Assembly: GCA_041736895.1 (NCBI GenBank)
Contig: JBGSSS010000025.1
Span: 1-64,000 of the forward strand
Length of the DNA stretch: 64,000 nucleotides
Direction of reading: 5' to 3'
DNA from: JANRLT01 sp041736895
GTDB lineage: Bacteria > Planctomycetota > Planctomycetia > Pirellulales > JALHPA01
Both the position numbers and the translations under genes were made by a program. Below are positions 45,388 through 53,706 of this stretch, in pieces (within the stretch, counting starts at the first letter, position 1; every line of letters starts with the position of its first letter). The notes beneath the pieces were generated by a model, which did no database searches, had not been told where the DNA came from, and worked only from the letters and a program-made list of their open reading frames with translations.

Positions 45388-47208
45388 TTAATCGATTTTC
45401 CGCTTCAAGGTAAAGGTAAGATAATGAAAACCGGTCTCTTCATTCGTGAGAATGGCTCCGGTCGGCGAGAAATATTTCTCGACCACGGAAAATGGCGGCA
45501 GGGGATGCTCCTTGAGCGCCGAATCGAGCGAGGAGAAAAATTTGTTGTTCTCGGCCGCTTTCGCCAAGCGGCCGCGGTTCTGTTCTTCGACCGCGACATC
45601 CCACAGGTAGCGCAATCCTTCGTCCGGCCGGTTGAAGCTAATCATCCCGACGCGCCCGTCGCCGCTATGGCGGAGGATCTTGCTCGACATCAACTTGAAA
45701 TCGAGTGCTGCGCCGAGCGAGTCCTTCTCCTCGCGCGAACCAAGCACCGATTGCATCAGCGCAATTTGGTCCGAGACGAGAATGCAATCATGCGCTAAGG
45801 CAAAGCACGGCTGAGCATTCGGCTGCCGCGGGTTCCCCTCGGCATCGAACCGCTCGCGCGGCTTGCCCATGTAATAGTCATGGCCGGCCCACGATTTCTT
45901 GACGACTTTGTCGCCGAACTCGGGCTTCGCTAGTATGCGGTCGAGGATGGCCTGGGCCTTTTTGAGGTCCTTGACTTCGAAGGCTAAGAGCTGATCCGGC
46001 CCGCGGCCGATTTGGAATTTGACCTCGGCATTGCCTTCGCCGATTTCGCCGCTTACGGCGAGACCTTGATTCCGATTCGGCATCCGCGAGATGAGCGTGA
46101 CGCGGCCCGCAAGCAGCGGCAGCACCTCGTTGATGACATCGACTTCGAGCTTGTCCGAGGCGTTACTTTTTATGATGTCGGCGACCGTGCCAGGTGTTTG
46201 AAAACTGTCGATCAGCTTTTCGAGTTGATTGAACGAGGCCATGAAATCCCAATACAGCGTCATGTAGCTGCTCGCGTCCGCAGGAACCCAGGGCTGCGGC
46301 TTGAGATCCCCTTCGGCGAGTTGCAGCACCTCGATCACGCCGGCGCGCGGATTGTCGAGCAAGAGATGCGCGTGGCCGATAAAGTCAAACTCGCCGACGC
46401 CGAGCGCGATGCTGCCGCCCACGGCCTTGAGCCCATCGAGCCCGAGCGCCGGCAACGTCGCCAGCGCCAATTGAGCGCTGAAATTTCCCACGGTGTATGC
46501 CTTGACCAGTTCGATCGGTTCGGCGTACCAGACGAATTGCGGTTCGGAATCCTTGGCGCGGCAGGTACTCATCACCGCGGCATAACGCGGGTTGTCGTTG
46601 AGTGTATCCTTTTCGCGGCCTTTCCAATTCTTGATCAAATCCGGCACGACGTTTTTGCTCGTGCAGAGCACATACGTTCCTTCCCGCTCGAACAGGCAGA
46701 CTTCCACGCCCATGTTGAAGATGACAACCGTTTGGCCTTCGATTTGTTCCTCACTACGGTTAACGTTGCCATCGATCTGCTTTTCGAGCATCTCCAAAAA
46801 CTTCTTGGCGTTCGCCGTGTTGTGGGCCGTATCGACGACGAGCACCACCGCGGGCTGTTGCTCCGCACCCGCGGGGACGATCGCCAGCGCGATTTCACCC
46901 TGAGGAATTTCCAGCAACTCGGTCAGGCTCAGCCCGATCTTTTCCTTGAACTGATCGACTTCGGCCACGGCTTGACCGTAGAGGTTATCGACCAACGGCT
47001 TCATCTGGGGATCGTTGAGCATCCGCCCGAAGCCCGTCTCCTTAAACCGCGCGGCGAACTCCGGGACATGCGCGAGCCGAATGTAGGCCATCGTCTCCTT
47101 GGGGAGCAGCAGCGAACTCGCCGCGCGTTCCGCGCGAGCCGTGTTGACGTGAAAAAACATGGCCGCCAAAACAGCCAACACCGCCGCCCCATTAACACAT
47201 CGCCGCAT
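45388..47208 (-). CDS. Exported hypothetical protein, DUF3352-like
   Basis: ATG 47208 has AAGGAG 6 nt upstream and a signal peptide (MRRCVNGAAVLAVLAAMFFH, then VNTARA); the frame is open 32 codons further upstream through REP repeats. The 606-aa protein has repeated alpha/beta units of the type seen in DUF3352 and related planctomycete proteins (LPKETMAYIRLAHVPEFAAR, NAKKFLEMLEKQIDGNV, DLKKAQAILDRILAKPEFGD). The assignment to that family is by layout only. Periplasmic or surface location is inferred. Confidence 0.7.
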   Translation of the reverse strand: MRRCVNGAAVLAVLAAMFFHVNTARAERAASSLLLPKETMAYIRLAHVPEFAARFKETGFGRMLNDPQMKPLVDNLYGQAVAEVDQFKEKIGLSLTELLEIPQGEIALAIVPAGAEQQPAVVLVVDTAHNTANAKKFLEMLEKQIDGNVNRSEEQIEGQTVVIFNMGVEVCLFEREGTYVLCTSKNVVPDLIKNWKGREKDTLNDNPRYAAVMSTCRAKDSEPQFVWYAEPIELVKAYTVGNFSAQLALATLPALGLDGLKAVGGSIALGVGEFDFIGHAHLLLDNPRAGVIEVLQLAEGDLKPQPWVPADASSYMTLYWDFMASFNQLEKLIDSFQTPGTVADIIKSNASDKLEVDVINEVLPLLAGRVTLISRMPNRNQGLAVSGEIGEGNAEVKFQIGRGPDQLLAFEVKDLKKAQAILDRILAKPEFGDKVVKKSWAGHDYYMGKPRERFDAEGNPRQPNAQPCFALAHDCILVSDQIALMQSVLGSREEKDSLGAALDFKLMSSKILRHSGDGRVGMISFNRPDEGLRYLWDVAVEEQNRGRLAKAAENNKFFSSLDSALKEHPLPPFSVVEKYFSPTGAILTNEETGFHYLTFTLKRKID

Positions 47209-47221
47209 CGCATGCTCCTTA

Positions 47222-47288
47222 GTAGCCAAGGTCGTGAGACCTTGGATGATTTGCTCCAATGTGTCCAAGGTCCGACGACCTTGGCGAC
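47222..47288. repeat. BIME-like pair of GTAG/GTCG-headed REP hairpins
   Basis: Left: GTAG, stem CCAAGGTC/GACCTTGG, loop GTGA (47222-47245). Right, minus strand: GTCG, stem CCAAGGTC/GACCTTGG with loop GTCG (47265-47288). It occupies the leader of the gene ending at 45388. The remaining 290 bp to the sulfatase at 47577 show nothing clear. Confidence 0.88.
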
Positions 47289-47576
47289 GACATGGATTCC
47301 CCAAACAATCGTGGGTTAAGACTTTACCACCGATCTTAAAGTTTCAATGAAGACCAAAATTCCAGCGAATTTCCCGGTTTCCTGGCATTCTGCACGGGCT
47401 AGCTGGGAAATTTGCCTGCCGGTTTCCTGCCGATTCTTCCCAGACTGACAATTTTGCAGGTGTTTCAACAAATCGCTGGGTCGGCACGTCGTTTTCTCTG
47501 TTCGAAGCGATTCTAATAGCATTGATGTCGAAATTACACACCGTTCCCTATCCATTTTTCACTACTCGACTCACTC

Positions 47577-48947
47577 ATGCGAAACGTCCAACTGCTCCGC
47601 TCGCTGTGCTTCGCGGTCCTCGCCGCGAGCTTTACCCTGTCCCTCGCCAACGCTGCCGACAAGAAGCCCAACGTCTTGATCTTCTATTCCGACGATCAAG
47701 GCTGGGGCGAGCTTGGCATGCAGGGGAACAAGCAAATCCCGACGCCCCACATCGACTCGCTCGCGACCAACGGCACGCGCTTCACCCAGGGTTACGTCGC
47801 CGCGACATATTGCAGCCCATCGCGCGCTGGTCTCATGACCGGCCGCTATCCGACCCGCTTTGGTCACGAGTTCAACGGGATCACGCGGGCGAGCGGACTC
47901 TCGCTCAAGGAAACGACCATTGCCAATCGCTTAAAGGATCTGGGCTACGCGACCGTCGCGATTGGCAAGTGGCACCTCGGCAATCCGGCGGAGTACCATC
48001 CGACGAAGCGCGGTTTTGACGAGTTCTACGGGACGCTGGCCAACACGCCGTTCTTTCACCCGACCAATTTTGTCGATTCGCGCAAGTCCCCTGACGTCGT
48101 GGCGATCGACGACAAGAATTTCTACACGACCGACGCCTATGCTGCTCGGGCGGTCGAATGGCTCGATGAGCACAAGAAAGATGCGTGGTTCCTCTACCTG
48201 CCATTCAACGCGCAGCACGCCCCGCTCGAAGCGCCGCAGAAATACCTCGACCGCTTCCCCGAGATCAACGAGCCAAAGCGCAAGCTCTTTGCCGCGATGC
48301 TCTCGGCTCAAGATGACGCCGTCGGTGCGGTGCTGAAAAAGGTCCGCGACCTTGGCCAAGAAGAAAACACGCTGATCTTCTACATCGCCGACAACGGCGG
48401 ACCAACACTAAGCACCACGTCGCAAAACGGCGGGCTCCGCGGGTTCAAGATGACGACCTTCGAAGGGGGCCCGCGCGTCCCGTATGTCATGCAATGGAAA
48501 GGCAAAATTCCCGCGGGCAAGGTCTACGAAAACCCGGTGATGAACCTCGACGTTCTCCCAACGGTCATCACCGCCGCCGGCGGCAAGGTTGATTCCGCAT
48601 GGAAACTCGACGGCGTCGATATCATGCCGTACATCACCGGCCAGATCAGTCAAAAGCCGCACGAGACCATGTTCTGGCGTTTCGGCGAACAATGGGCTGT
48701 CCGCCATGGCGACTACAAGCTCGTCGTCTCGCGCGGCGGCAGCGGCCAGCCGGAATTGTACAACCTGCGGGACGACTTCGCCGAGAGCAAGGACCTCGCC
48801 AAGGACCAACCGGAAAAAGTCGTGGAACTGACCAAGCTCTACAAAGCCTGGGACAGAGAGCAAGCGCCGCCGGCCGCCGTCGATGCGCCGAACAACAACA
48901 AAGGCAAAGGAAAAGCCGGCAAGGGAAAAGCGAAAGCCGCGGCGTAG
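47577..48947 (+). CDS. Secreted sulfatase, type I
   Basis: A 456-aa formylglycine-type sulfatase, exported by a signal peptide (residues 1-27, FAVLAASFTLSLANA). The metal-binding Asp pair is at residues 39-40 (YSDDQGW) and the modification site is Cys79-Ser-Pro-Ser-Arg83 (TYCSPSRAGLMTGRYP), which must be converted to formylglycine. IGKWHLG supplies the Lys and His of the active site. The C-terminus is a low-complexity NNNKGKGKAGKGKAKAAA tail. It probably acts on sulfated polysaccharide. No maturase gene is in the window. Confidence 0.95.
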   Translation: MRNVQLLRSLCFAVLAASFTLSLANAADKKPNVLIFYSDDQGWGELGMQGNKQIPTPHIDSLATNGTRFTQGYVAATYCSPSRAGLMTGRYPTRFGHEFNGITRASGLSLKETTIANRLKDLGYATVAIGKWHLGNPAEYHPTKRGFDEFYGTLANTPFFHPTNFVDSRKSPDVVAIDDKNFYTTDAYAARAVEWLDEHKKDAWFLYLPFNAQHAPLEAPQKYLDRFPEINEPKRKLFAAMLSAQDDAVGAVLKKVRDLGQEENTLIFYIADNGGPTLSTTSQNGGLRGFKMTTFEGGPRVPYVMQWKGKIPAGKVYENPVMNLDVLPTVITAAGGKVDSAWKLDGVDIMPYITGQISQKPHETMFWRFGEQWAVRHGDYKLVVSRGGSGQPELYNLRDDFAESKDLAKDQPEKVVELTKLYKAWDREQAPPAAVDAPNNNKGKGKAGKGKAKAAA

Positions 48948-48964
48948 CGAGTTCACTTGCTTAG

Positions 48965-49756
48965 CCGTGTCGTCCACGACCGGCCGCGAAAACGCCGGCC
49001 GTGGACGGCACGGCTTCGCTTTTGAATGAAGTCATCGCTAGATGATCGCTTAGCCGCCGCGTCCACGCGGCGGCATAAACGGCACGACATAATCCCATCG
49101 TTGCGGAGATAGTCCCGCTTCGGTGGGATTCTTTTCCACATAGCGAATCGTACGAAGAATCTCGTCGATATCATGCAGAAAAACATTCCAGCCGCCGACC
49201 GCCCACGGGGTTGGGATTCTGCCGTCGTCCGAGACAAGTTCTTGAAAAGGATGCAGCCCCGCCTTTCTCAATTCGCGGGAAGCGGCGCGCTTGAAGTAGC
49301 CGACCCAGGTCTCGGACTTCATCGCGCGCCGCGCAAAGACCAGATGCACATGATCGCGCATAAACGCCGCGGCATAGATTGGCAGTCTGTACTCGCTTGC
49401 CACGCGTCCCACCGCGCGGCCGATCACGGCAAGCTGCGGCAGCGTGAACCGAACATGCGGGCGAGCCAGCTCCTCTCGCGCCGCATCACGCCGCGCGCGG
49501 TCAAAGGATCGTCCGGCCACGGAGCGTGTCGTCCCTGGCGAGACCGGCGGGCCGAATCGTTTCAGCCGCGGGGACCAGACGTTCTTGGACCACGACCCGC
49601 GCTCGTCGTTGGGCAGCCAAAAGCCGTAAGTGCTGAAGACCGCGTGATACGCGATGATCGGCGGCAGATCTTTGCTTGTCGTTTGAATTCTCTTTGCGGA
49701 ACTCATTGTTGCTCCCAAGAAAACGCCGGCCGTGGGCGGCTCGGCTTCGCTTTTCA
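48965..49756. mobile_element. RAYT transposase unit bounded by 38-bp direct repeats
   Basis: GAAAACGCCGGCCGTGG(A/G)CG.. occurs at 48988-49025 and 49719-49756, in the same orientation, on the two sides of the transposase gene. Copy 1 is part of a larger hairpin (CCGTG.CGTCCACG..CGGCCG and complement, 48965-49013); copy 2 has only the right half. Another hairpin CCGCCGCG/CGCGGCGG (49054-49073) ends the gene. The layout fits an REP-flanked RAYT. Confidence 0.75.
49050..49706 (-). CDS. REP-associated tyrosine transposase (RAYT, IS200/Y1-type)
   Basis: ATG 49706 (MSSAKRIQTTSKDLPPIIAY) has GGAG 5 nt before it. A longer start at 49757 would translate the flanking repeat and is rejected. The 218-aa protein has the HUH endonuclease motif in FMRDHVHLVFARR and a catalytic Tyr in TIRYVEKNPTEAGL, the RAYT variant of the Y1 transposase signature. 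RAYTs bind and cut REP hairpins and are thought to spread them. It is single copy in the window and lacks the left and right ends of IS200 elements. Confidence 0.9.
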   Translation of the reverse strand: MSSAKRIQTTSKDLPPIIAYHAVFSTYGFWLPNDERGSWSKNVWSPRLKRFGPPVSPGTTRSVAGRSFDRARRDAAREELARPHVRFTLPQLAVIGRAVGRVASEYRLPIYAAAFMRDHVHLVFARRAMKSETWVGYFKRAASRELRKAGLHPFQELVSDDGRIPTPWAVGGWNVFLHDIDEILRTIRYVEKNPTEAGLSPQRWDYVVPFMPPRGRGG

Positions 49757-49780
49757 TGTTAAAATTGACTACTTATCTCC

Positions 49781-50923
49781 CTACTTATTCGCCTCTTTCT
49801 CCCGCGCTTTCGCCTTGTTTCGAATCTCCTCCTTCGCCGCCGTCAAACGTTCCGGCCACTTGAACTTCGTCGCCTTCGCCGGGTCGTAACCCGCCATGTG
49901 ACCCGTCAAGCGTGTTGCCGGTTTCGTGTACTTCAACTCCGTGTCGCCAAAGACCTCGCGGCAGAGCGCGGCCAGGCCCGGATCGTATTCCAGCAACTGC
50001 GCCCGCGTATGCACATGGTTATGATCGTGGTCGTTCTGTCGGTTGTCGTCGAACCACGATTGCACGCCCTCGGCGAAGTACTCGTGATGATTCACGCTCG
50101 CATACTTCCCCTTCCAGAGACCGGCCTTCATCGCCGCGTTGTACGCTTCCTTCAAACGCCGGTCGAATGTCGGATCGACGTTGTTCAACCCGCGCAGATG
50201 GATGTTGTGCGCGAACTCGTGGATCAGAATGCACTCCTTGGCATACGGATCCCCCTCGTACCCGAGCAGGTTCTCCTCGGCGACCGAGCAATACGGATCG
50301 GTCTCGCTGCCGCCCAACCCGCGGGCACGCGCGTCCCAATAATCCTTGGCCGGCATCCCCGGGTGTTCCTTCATTTTTTCGTTCGCCAGCCGCGCAAACT
50401 CGGGCAGGTCCGTCGTATACTCATCGTGCGCCATGACACACATCCGCGCGCCGCTCTTGATCATCGCCGCGCGCACATCGGGCCGCTTGGCCAACATTAT
50501 ATTGCACAGATGCACCGCCTCCTTGAGCGCGTAGGGATTCACCTTGGCCGAGGCGACAATTGGAAAGCCCTCGGCGGCGACGCGCTGCGTGTAAACCGCG
50601 GGCACGCCGCCGACCTGAAACGCCTGAATCGGCACTTCGCTGGTGATGATCGTCTCGGACTTGTCATCACGCCGCAAGATGACGAAACGATGCCCGATCG
50701 TCGTCGTTATGATCGTGTCCTCCCCCGGCTTCACGGTCCCCTTCGGCACCCGCTCGGTCTCGGACTTGAGCCAGAAGAGGTCCACCGGCTGGGTTGTGCC
50801 GTTCAAGATTTGTAGTCGGGGGCGCGGGGGTTTGGTGACTTCTTCGGCCAGTGCCGACTCGCGGGCAATTCCGCCCGCCAACAGAACGAGCCAAAGAAGA
50901 TGGAAATTGTGCGTCAAAGGCAT
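49781..50923 (-). CDS. Secreted HExxH metallopeptidase with VHL-like beta domain
   Basis: A 380-aa protein with signal peptide (residues 1-26, LLWLVLLAGGIA..SALA). Residues 35-85 read RLQILNGTTQPVDLFWLKSE..VKPGEDTIITTTIGHRFVIL, the pattern of a pVHL beta domain (N..V.L.W......PG....T..GH.W). Residues 230-245 contain the zinc motif HEFAH (235-239), and HHEYFAEGVQSWFDD about 60 residues on supplies the third ligand. Planctomycetes have similar fusions but the substrate is unknown. The VHL part is by pattern, the HExxH part is firm. Confidence 0.8.
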   Translation of the reverse strand: MPLTHNFHLLWLVLLAGGIARESALAEEVTKPPRPRLQILNGTTQPVDLFWLKSETERVPKGTVKPGEDTIITTTIGHRFVILRRDDKSETIITSEVPIQAFQVGGVPAVYTQRVAAEGFPIVASAKVNPYALKEAVHLCNIMLAKRPDVRAAMIKSGARMCVMAHDEYTTDLPEFARLANEKMKEHPGMPAKDYWDARARGLGGSETDPYCSVAEENLLGYEGDPYAKECILIHEFAHNIHLRGLNNVDPTFDRRLKEAYNAAMKAGLWKGKYASVNHHEYFAEGVQSWFDDNRQNDHDHNHVHTRAQLLEYDPGLAALCREVFGDTELKYTKPATRLTGHMAGYDPAKATKFKWPERLTAAKEEIRNKAKAREKEANK

Positions 50924-50996
50924 ACGTTTGATTCCTCCAGAAATTGCCTGATTCTACTCGACGATCCATGATGTTGCACGCGGCTGTTGCATCTAC

Positions 50997-51028
50997 CGCG
51001 AATGGAAGGAATAATTGGCAAGGTTCGC
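50997..51028 (+). repeat. 3' part of the 160-bp immunity-cluster repeat, copy C
   Basis: CCGCGAATGGAAGGAATAAT.. matches the last 35 bp of copy A (51666-51828), and the match continues loosely for 14 bp (TTATGCTT). It ends 52 bp before the first immunity gene. Confidence 0.75.
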
Positions 51029-51079
51029 TAATTATGCTTTACGATAAACATCACTTCGAATTCCAAAAGGTCTAATACT

Positions 51080-51637
51080 ATGCAGAAGAGTGATATCGAT
51101 ACCATCGTCAGTAATTTGTTGGGGTTTTTACCGATCGATAATCCAGGCACGCCAATACTAGATGATGAATTGCGCGAAATTGAAACTCGTGTTTCTGGAG
51201 TGCTACCCGAAACATTCAAATTATTTTCCAGATATGGTGCAGGAGTGATCAATTCAGAAGTTATTGTGGAATGTATTCGCCAAGTTCCGAAATCCGTTTC
51301 CGAGAGCAAGACTGTTAATCTTGGCGTTTTTCTAGGATCGGAAAAAGGCGAAGGTTTTAATATCATCGAGATTCTCAATACGATGGGTTCTCGTTTTCCA
51401 ACGAAAACATATCCGTTTAATTACACTTTTGGAAACTACTTTATTATAGATGTGGAAGATTCAGAGAATTATGGAAAGGTTTATTACTTCGTTACAAGTG
51501 AAGATATCGATGACGAAGAATTTTACGAGCAACATCAACGCAAGATTACACGTGCGGAAAAATTCACCAATTGTTATTTGATCGCCAACTCGTTTGAGGA
51601 GTTTTTGCAAAAGCTCAGAATTGATCCAGATCAATGA
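51080..51637 (+). CDS. SUKH-type (SMI1/KNR4) immunity protein
   Basis: A 185-aa protein of the SMI1/KNR4 (SUKH) superfamily, whose bacterial members neutralise polymorphic or contact-dependent toxins. The family core is visible: DDELREIETRVSGVLPETFK followed by LFSRYGAGVINSE, and a C-terminal helix. The gene is AT-rich compared with its flanks. A repeat copy lies 52 bp upstream. No toxin gene is near, so it is an orphan. Confidence 0.8.
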   Translation: MQKSDIDTIVSNLLGFLPIDNPGTPILDDELREIETRVSGVLPETFKLFSRYGAGVINSEVIVECIRQVPKSVSESKTVNLGVFLGSEKGEGFNIIEILNTMGSRFPTKTYPFNYTFGNYFIIDVEDSENYGKVYYFVTSEDIDDEEFYEQHQRKITRAEKFTNCYLIANSFEEFLQKLRIDPDQ

Positions 51638-51665
51638 GCATGCTACCTGCTGATATAATTGGAGT

Positions 51666-51828
51666 GCAACGAATTCCTGATCCCGCAAGGGATCGCAGCC
51701 ATTCGCCGGTGGTCGAAGCCCCGCTTCGCCCCCCGGAAAGAGAACAGAAACGAATCCAGCATCCCGGCAGGGATGCCAGCCATTGCTTCCGCCGCGAGCG
51801 GAAGGAATAATTCGGCAAGGTTCGACCA
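51666..51828 (+). repeat. 160-bp immunity-cluster repeat, copy A
   Basis: Begins GCAACGAATTCCTGATCCCG and ends ..CAAGGTTCGACC. It contains two small hairpins, GATCCC-GCAA-GGGATC and CATCCC-GGCA-GGGATG. About 93% identical to copy B by eye. Located 47 bp before the second immunity gene. Confidence 0.9.
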
Positions 51829-51875
51829 CTCTTATGCTTGAGTAATGCCAGTTATGAGCAATGTCAGGTGCTATT

Positions 51876-52424
51876 ATGAATAAGCTTTTTGACAAAATCG
51901 AAATTACCAAAAGCCCACGCCCTGGCGCGGCGCTGCACATGCCATCATCTGAGTTGGATTTTCGCAACTTCGAAGAAGCACACTCGATGATCCTGCCCGA
52001 CGATTATAAAGCATTTGCTGCGAAATTCGGAGCAGGAATACTCGCGGAGAATTACATCATATACGTGCCTGGCTGCAATCGCAGTCCTGACTTGGACCTA
52101 GCTTATTGGAATAAAGCATGCCACAAGTTCGACGAAGAATTAGCACTCCGTTTTCCTGGAAATAAACAAATTCCAAGATTGATTCATTTTTGTTCGACGT
52201 ACATGGGAGACCTCATTGGCTGGGATCCCTTGGATGTTCGCGATGCCAAAAAGCATGATTACGCGATCTACGGGCTTCCCAGGAATGATGACCTATTAGT
52301 AGAAGTTGCCCCATCTTTTAGAGAATTTGTAAAAAGAGCTTTTACCCCACTTGCAGGGATACTCAAATTCAAAAGCACTTCCTACAGTCCACCCAGAACA
52401 TTTCAGTATTTCACAGAAGACTAG
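51876..52424 (+). CDS. SUKH-type immunity protein, second
   Basis: The start is ATG 51876 (AGG 8 nt upstream); an earlier ATG at 51861 has no ribosome site. The 182-aa product has the SUKH pattern FRNFEEAHSMILPDDYKAFA then AKFGAGILAENYIIYVPG, the C-terminal half VAPSFREFVKRAFTPL. Little direct identity to the first SUKH protein, so they would counter different toxins. AT-rich. The 160-bp repeat precedes it. Confidence 0.8.
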   Translation: MNKLFDKIEITKSPRPGAALHMPSSELDFRNFEEAHSMILPDDYKAFAAKFGAGILAENYIIYVPGCNRSPDLDLAYWNKACHKFDEELALRFPGNKQIPRLIHFCSTYMGDLIGWDPLDVRDAKKHDYAIYGLPRNDDLLVEVAPSFREFVKRAFTPLAGILKFKSTSYSPPRTFQYFTED

Positions 52425-52505
52425 CTAGCGATAAGGTTTCAGCAACTTTCTTCGGCAAGACACCTTTTCCTCTCAAACTTACTGTCGCTCTAGCTTACGC
52501 CGCAA

Positions 52506-52670
52506 GCAACGTATTCTTGATCCCGCAAGGGATCGCAGCCATTCGCCGGTGATCGAAGCCCCGCTTCGCCCCCCCGGAAAGAGAACAGAAACGAATCCAG
52601 CATCCCGGCAGGGATGCCAGCCATTGCTTACGCTGCGAGCGGGAGGAATAATCCAGCAAGGCTCGACCAC
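52506..52670 (+). repeat. 160-bp immunity-cluster repeat, copy B
   Basis: Begins GCAACGTATTCTTGATCCCG and ends ..CAAGGCTCGACC, with one extra C in a C-run relative to copy A. It lies 70 bp before the next small gene. An open frame crosses it, but that is not a gene. Confidence 0.9.
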
Positions 52671-52740
52671 CCGCCCGCTGGCGTCTTCGTGTGGGTTGGA
52701 AATACAACGAGACAACATACTTTCAAAAAGGATATCTAGT

Positions 52741-52992
52741 GTGAAAAATACAACAGATTTTTTCATCGACAATTATTCAGAAGACAGCTTCGAAGTTTTC
52801 ATTGAACCAGAATGTATCGTCGTCGGATTAAATCAAGGTGATCGCATTACTGTCCGGCAGTCCTACACCAATACCGCATTGACGGTACGTATCAACAAAG
52901 ATTCCGGTGGGAAAACCGTGATTGCGTTGTGGCCAGGCGACGGAGACTTTCAGGTTGAGCGAGACGGAAGAAATGTACTTGAAGGACTTTAA
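52741..52992 (+). CDS. Small hypothetical protein in the immunity cluster
   Basis: GTG 52741 follows AAGGA with 8-nt spacing. The open frame extends upstream through repeat B, which I reject. The 83-aa product (VKNTTDFFIDNYSEDSFEVF..) has alternating strands, no signal peptide and no family I know. Its AT-richness and repeat-linked position suggest an immunity role like that of its neighbours. Confidence 0.6.
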   Translation: MKNTTDFFIDNYSEDSFEVFIEPECIVVGLNQGDRITVRQSYTNTALTVRINKDSGGKTVIALWPGDGDFQVERDGRNVLEGL

Positions 52993-53068
52993 GCTCCCAC
53001 TCATCGAGGCTGGCACCCGACGTGAGTCCTTGGACGATTTACCCTGCAACATCCAAGTTCTCACCCCA

Positions 53069-53605
53069 TTATCCCTGCCTATTGTTTTCTGCTCGAATTG
53101 GGACGGACACTTCATTCCCCGCAGGCAGACACCACAATGTTATGTCCATGCCGAACTGGATATCAAATTCATCTTGAACAAGCACTAGGGTGTAATCAGG
53201 CAATGTCCAGCCCGCATAGAAGTATTGCCAGTCCAACCGGTGAGGGTAACTGTATTTTCCGGCTACAGATTCTGAATCCAAAATGTAAACAAGCTTTGCC
53301 ATAAGCGTTCGAAACTCTAGGTCGTACTGCTCTCGGCTCTCCTCATACTCTTCAAAGTAAAATAGTGGCAGAAAAGCAGAAGCTGGATTGTTTTTTTCGG
53401 CGATCTGCACAGACAGAAACGTCTGTGGGTCTATGCAAATCTGCATCGGCACAGTGTACCGAACAAATCCTAATTCTGGTTCGTCATAATCAAGTGTGTA
53501 TCCAACTTGCTCGCATATAGCCTTAGTAGAGTCATATGCGAATCCAGCATGCGAAATATCACACAGCAATGTAATTATGGACTTGAGTGATGCATCTGCT
53601 TCCAT
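53069..53605 (-). CDS. Hypothetical protein, immunity-like
   Basis: A 178-aa cytoplasmic protein, AT-rich, on the opposite strand to the other cluster members and convergent with the small gene. It starts MEADASLKSIITLLCDISHA and is rich in aromatic residues (FYFEEYEESREQYDLEF, WQYFYAGWTLPDYTLVLVQD). I do not recognise a family. Small, acidic, aromatic-rich proteins are common among immunity genes, but that is only suggestive. Confidence 0.6.
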   Translation of the reverse strand: MEADASLKSIITLLCDISHAGFAYDSTKAICEQVGYTLDYDEPELGFVRYTVPMQICIDPQTFLSVQIAEKNNPASAFLPLFYFEEYEESREQYDLEFRTLMAKLVYILDSESVAGKYSYPHRLDWQYFYAGWTLPDYTLVLVQDEFDIQFGMDITLWCLPAGNEVSVPIRAENNRQG

Positions 53606-53679
53606 GAAACTCTTTTGATGGAAATGTTAACATTGACTTATTGCATTATTTCATCGGACTAAAGCCACTATACAACATA

Positions 53680-53702
53680 CAAGGTCTCACGACCTCGGCG
53701 AC
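53680..53702 (-). repeat. GTCG-headed REP unit
   Basis: On the minus strand: GTCG, imperfect stem CCGAGGTC/GACCTTG, loop GTGA. It is immediately after the stop of the next gene (53707). Confidence 0.75.
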
Positions 53703-53706
53703 AGAT

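Noticed and set aside
50997..52670. CRISPR array from the repeats in the immunity cluster
   Set aside because: Only two full copies and a part, 160 bp long with genes between; no short regular spacers and no cas genes.
52549..52740. N-terminal extension of the small immunity-cluster gene
   Set aside because: It is the 160-bp repeat translated; the same text appears after copy A without a gene.
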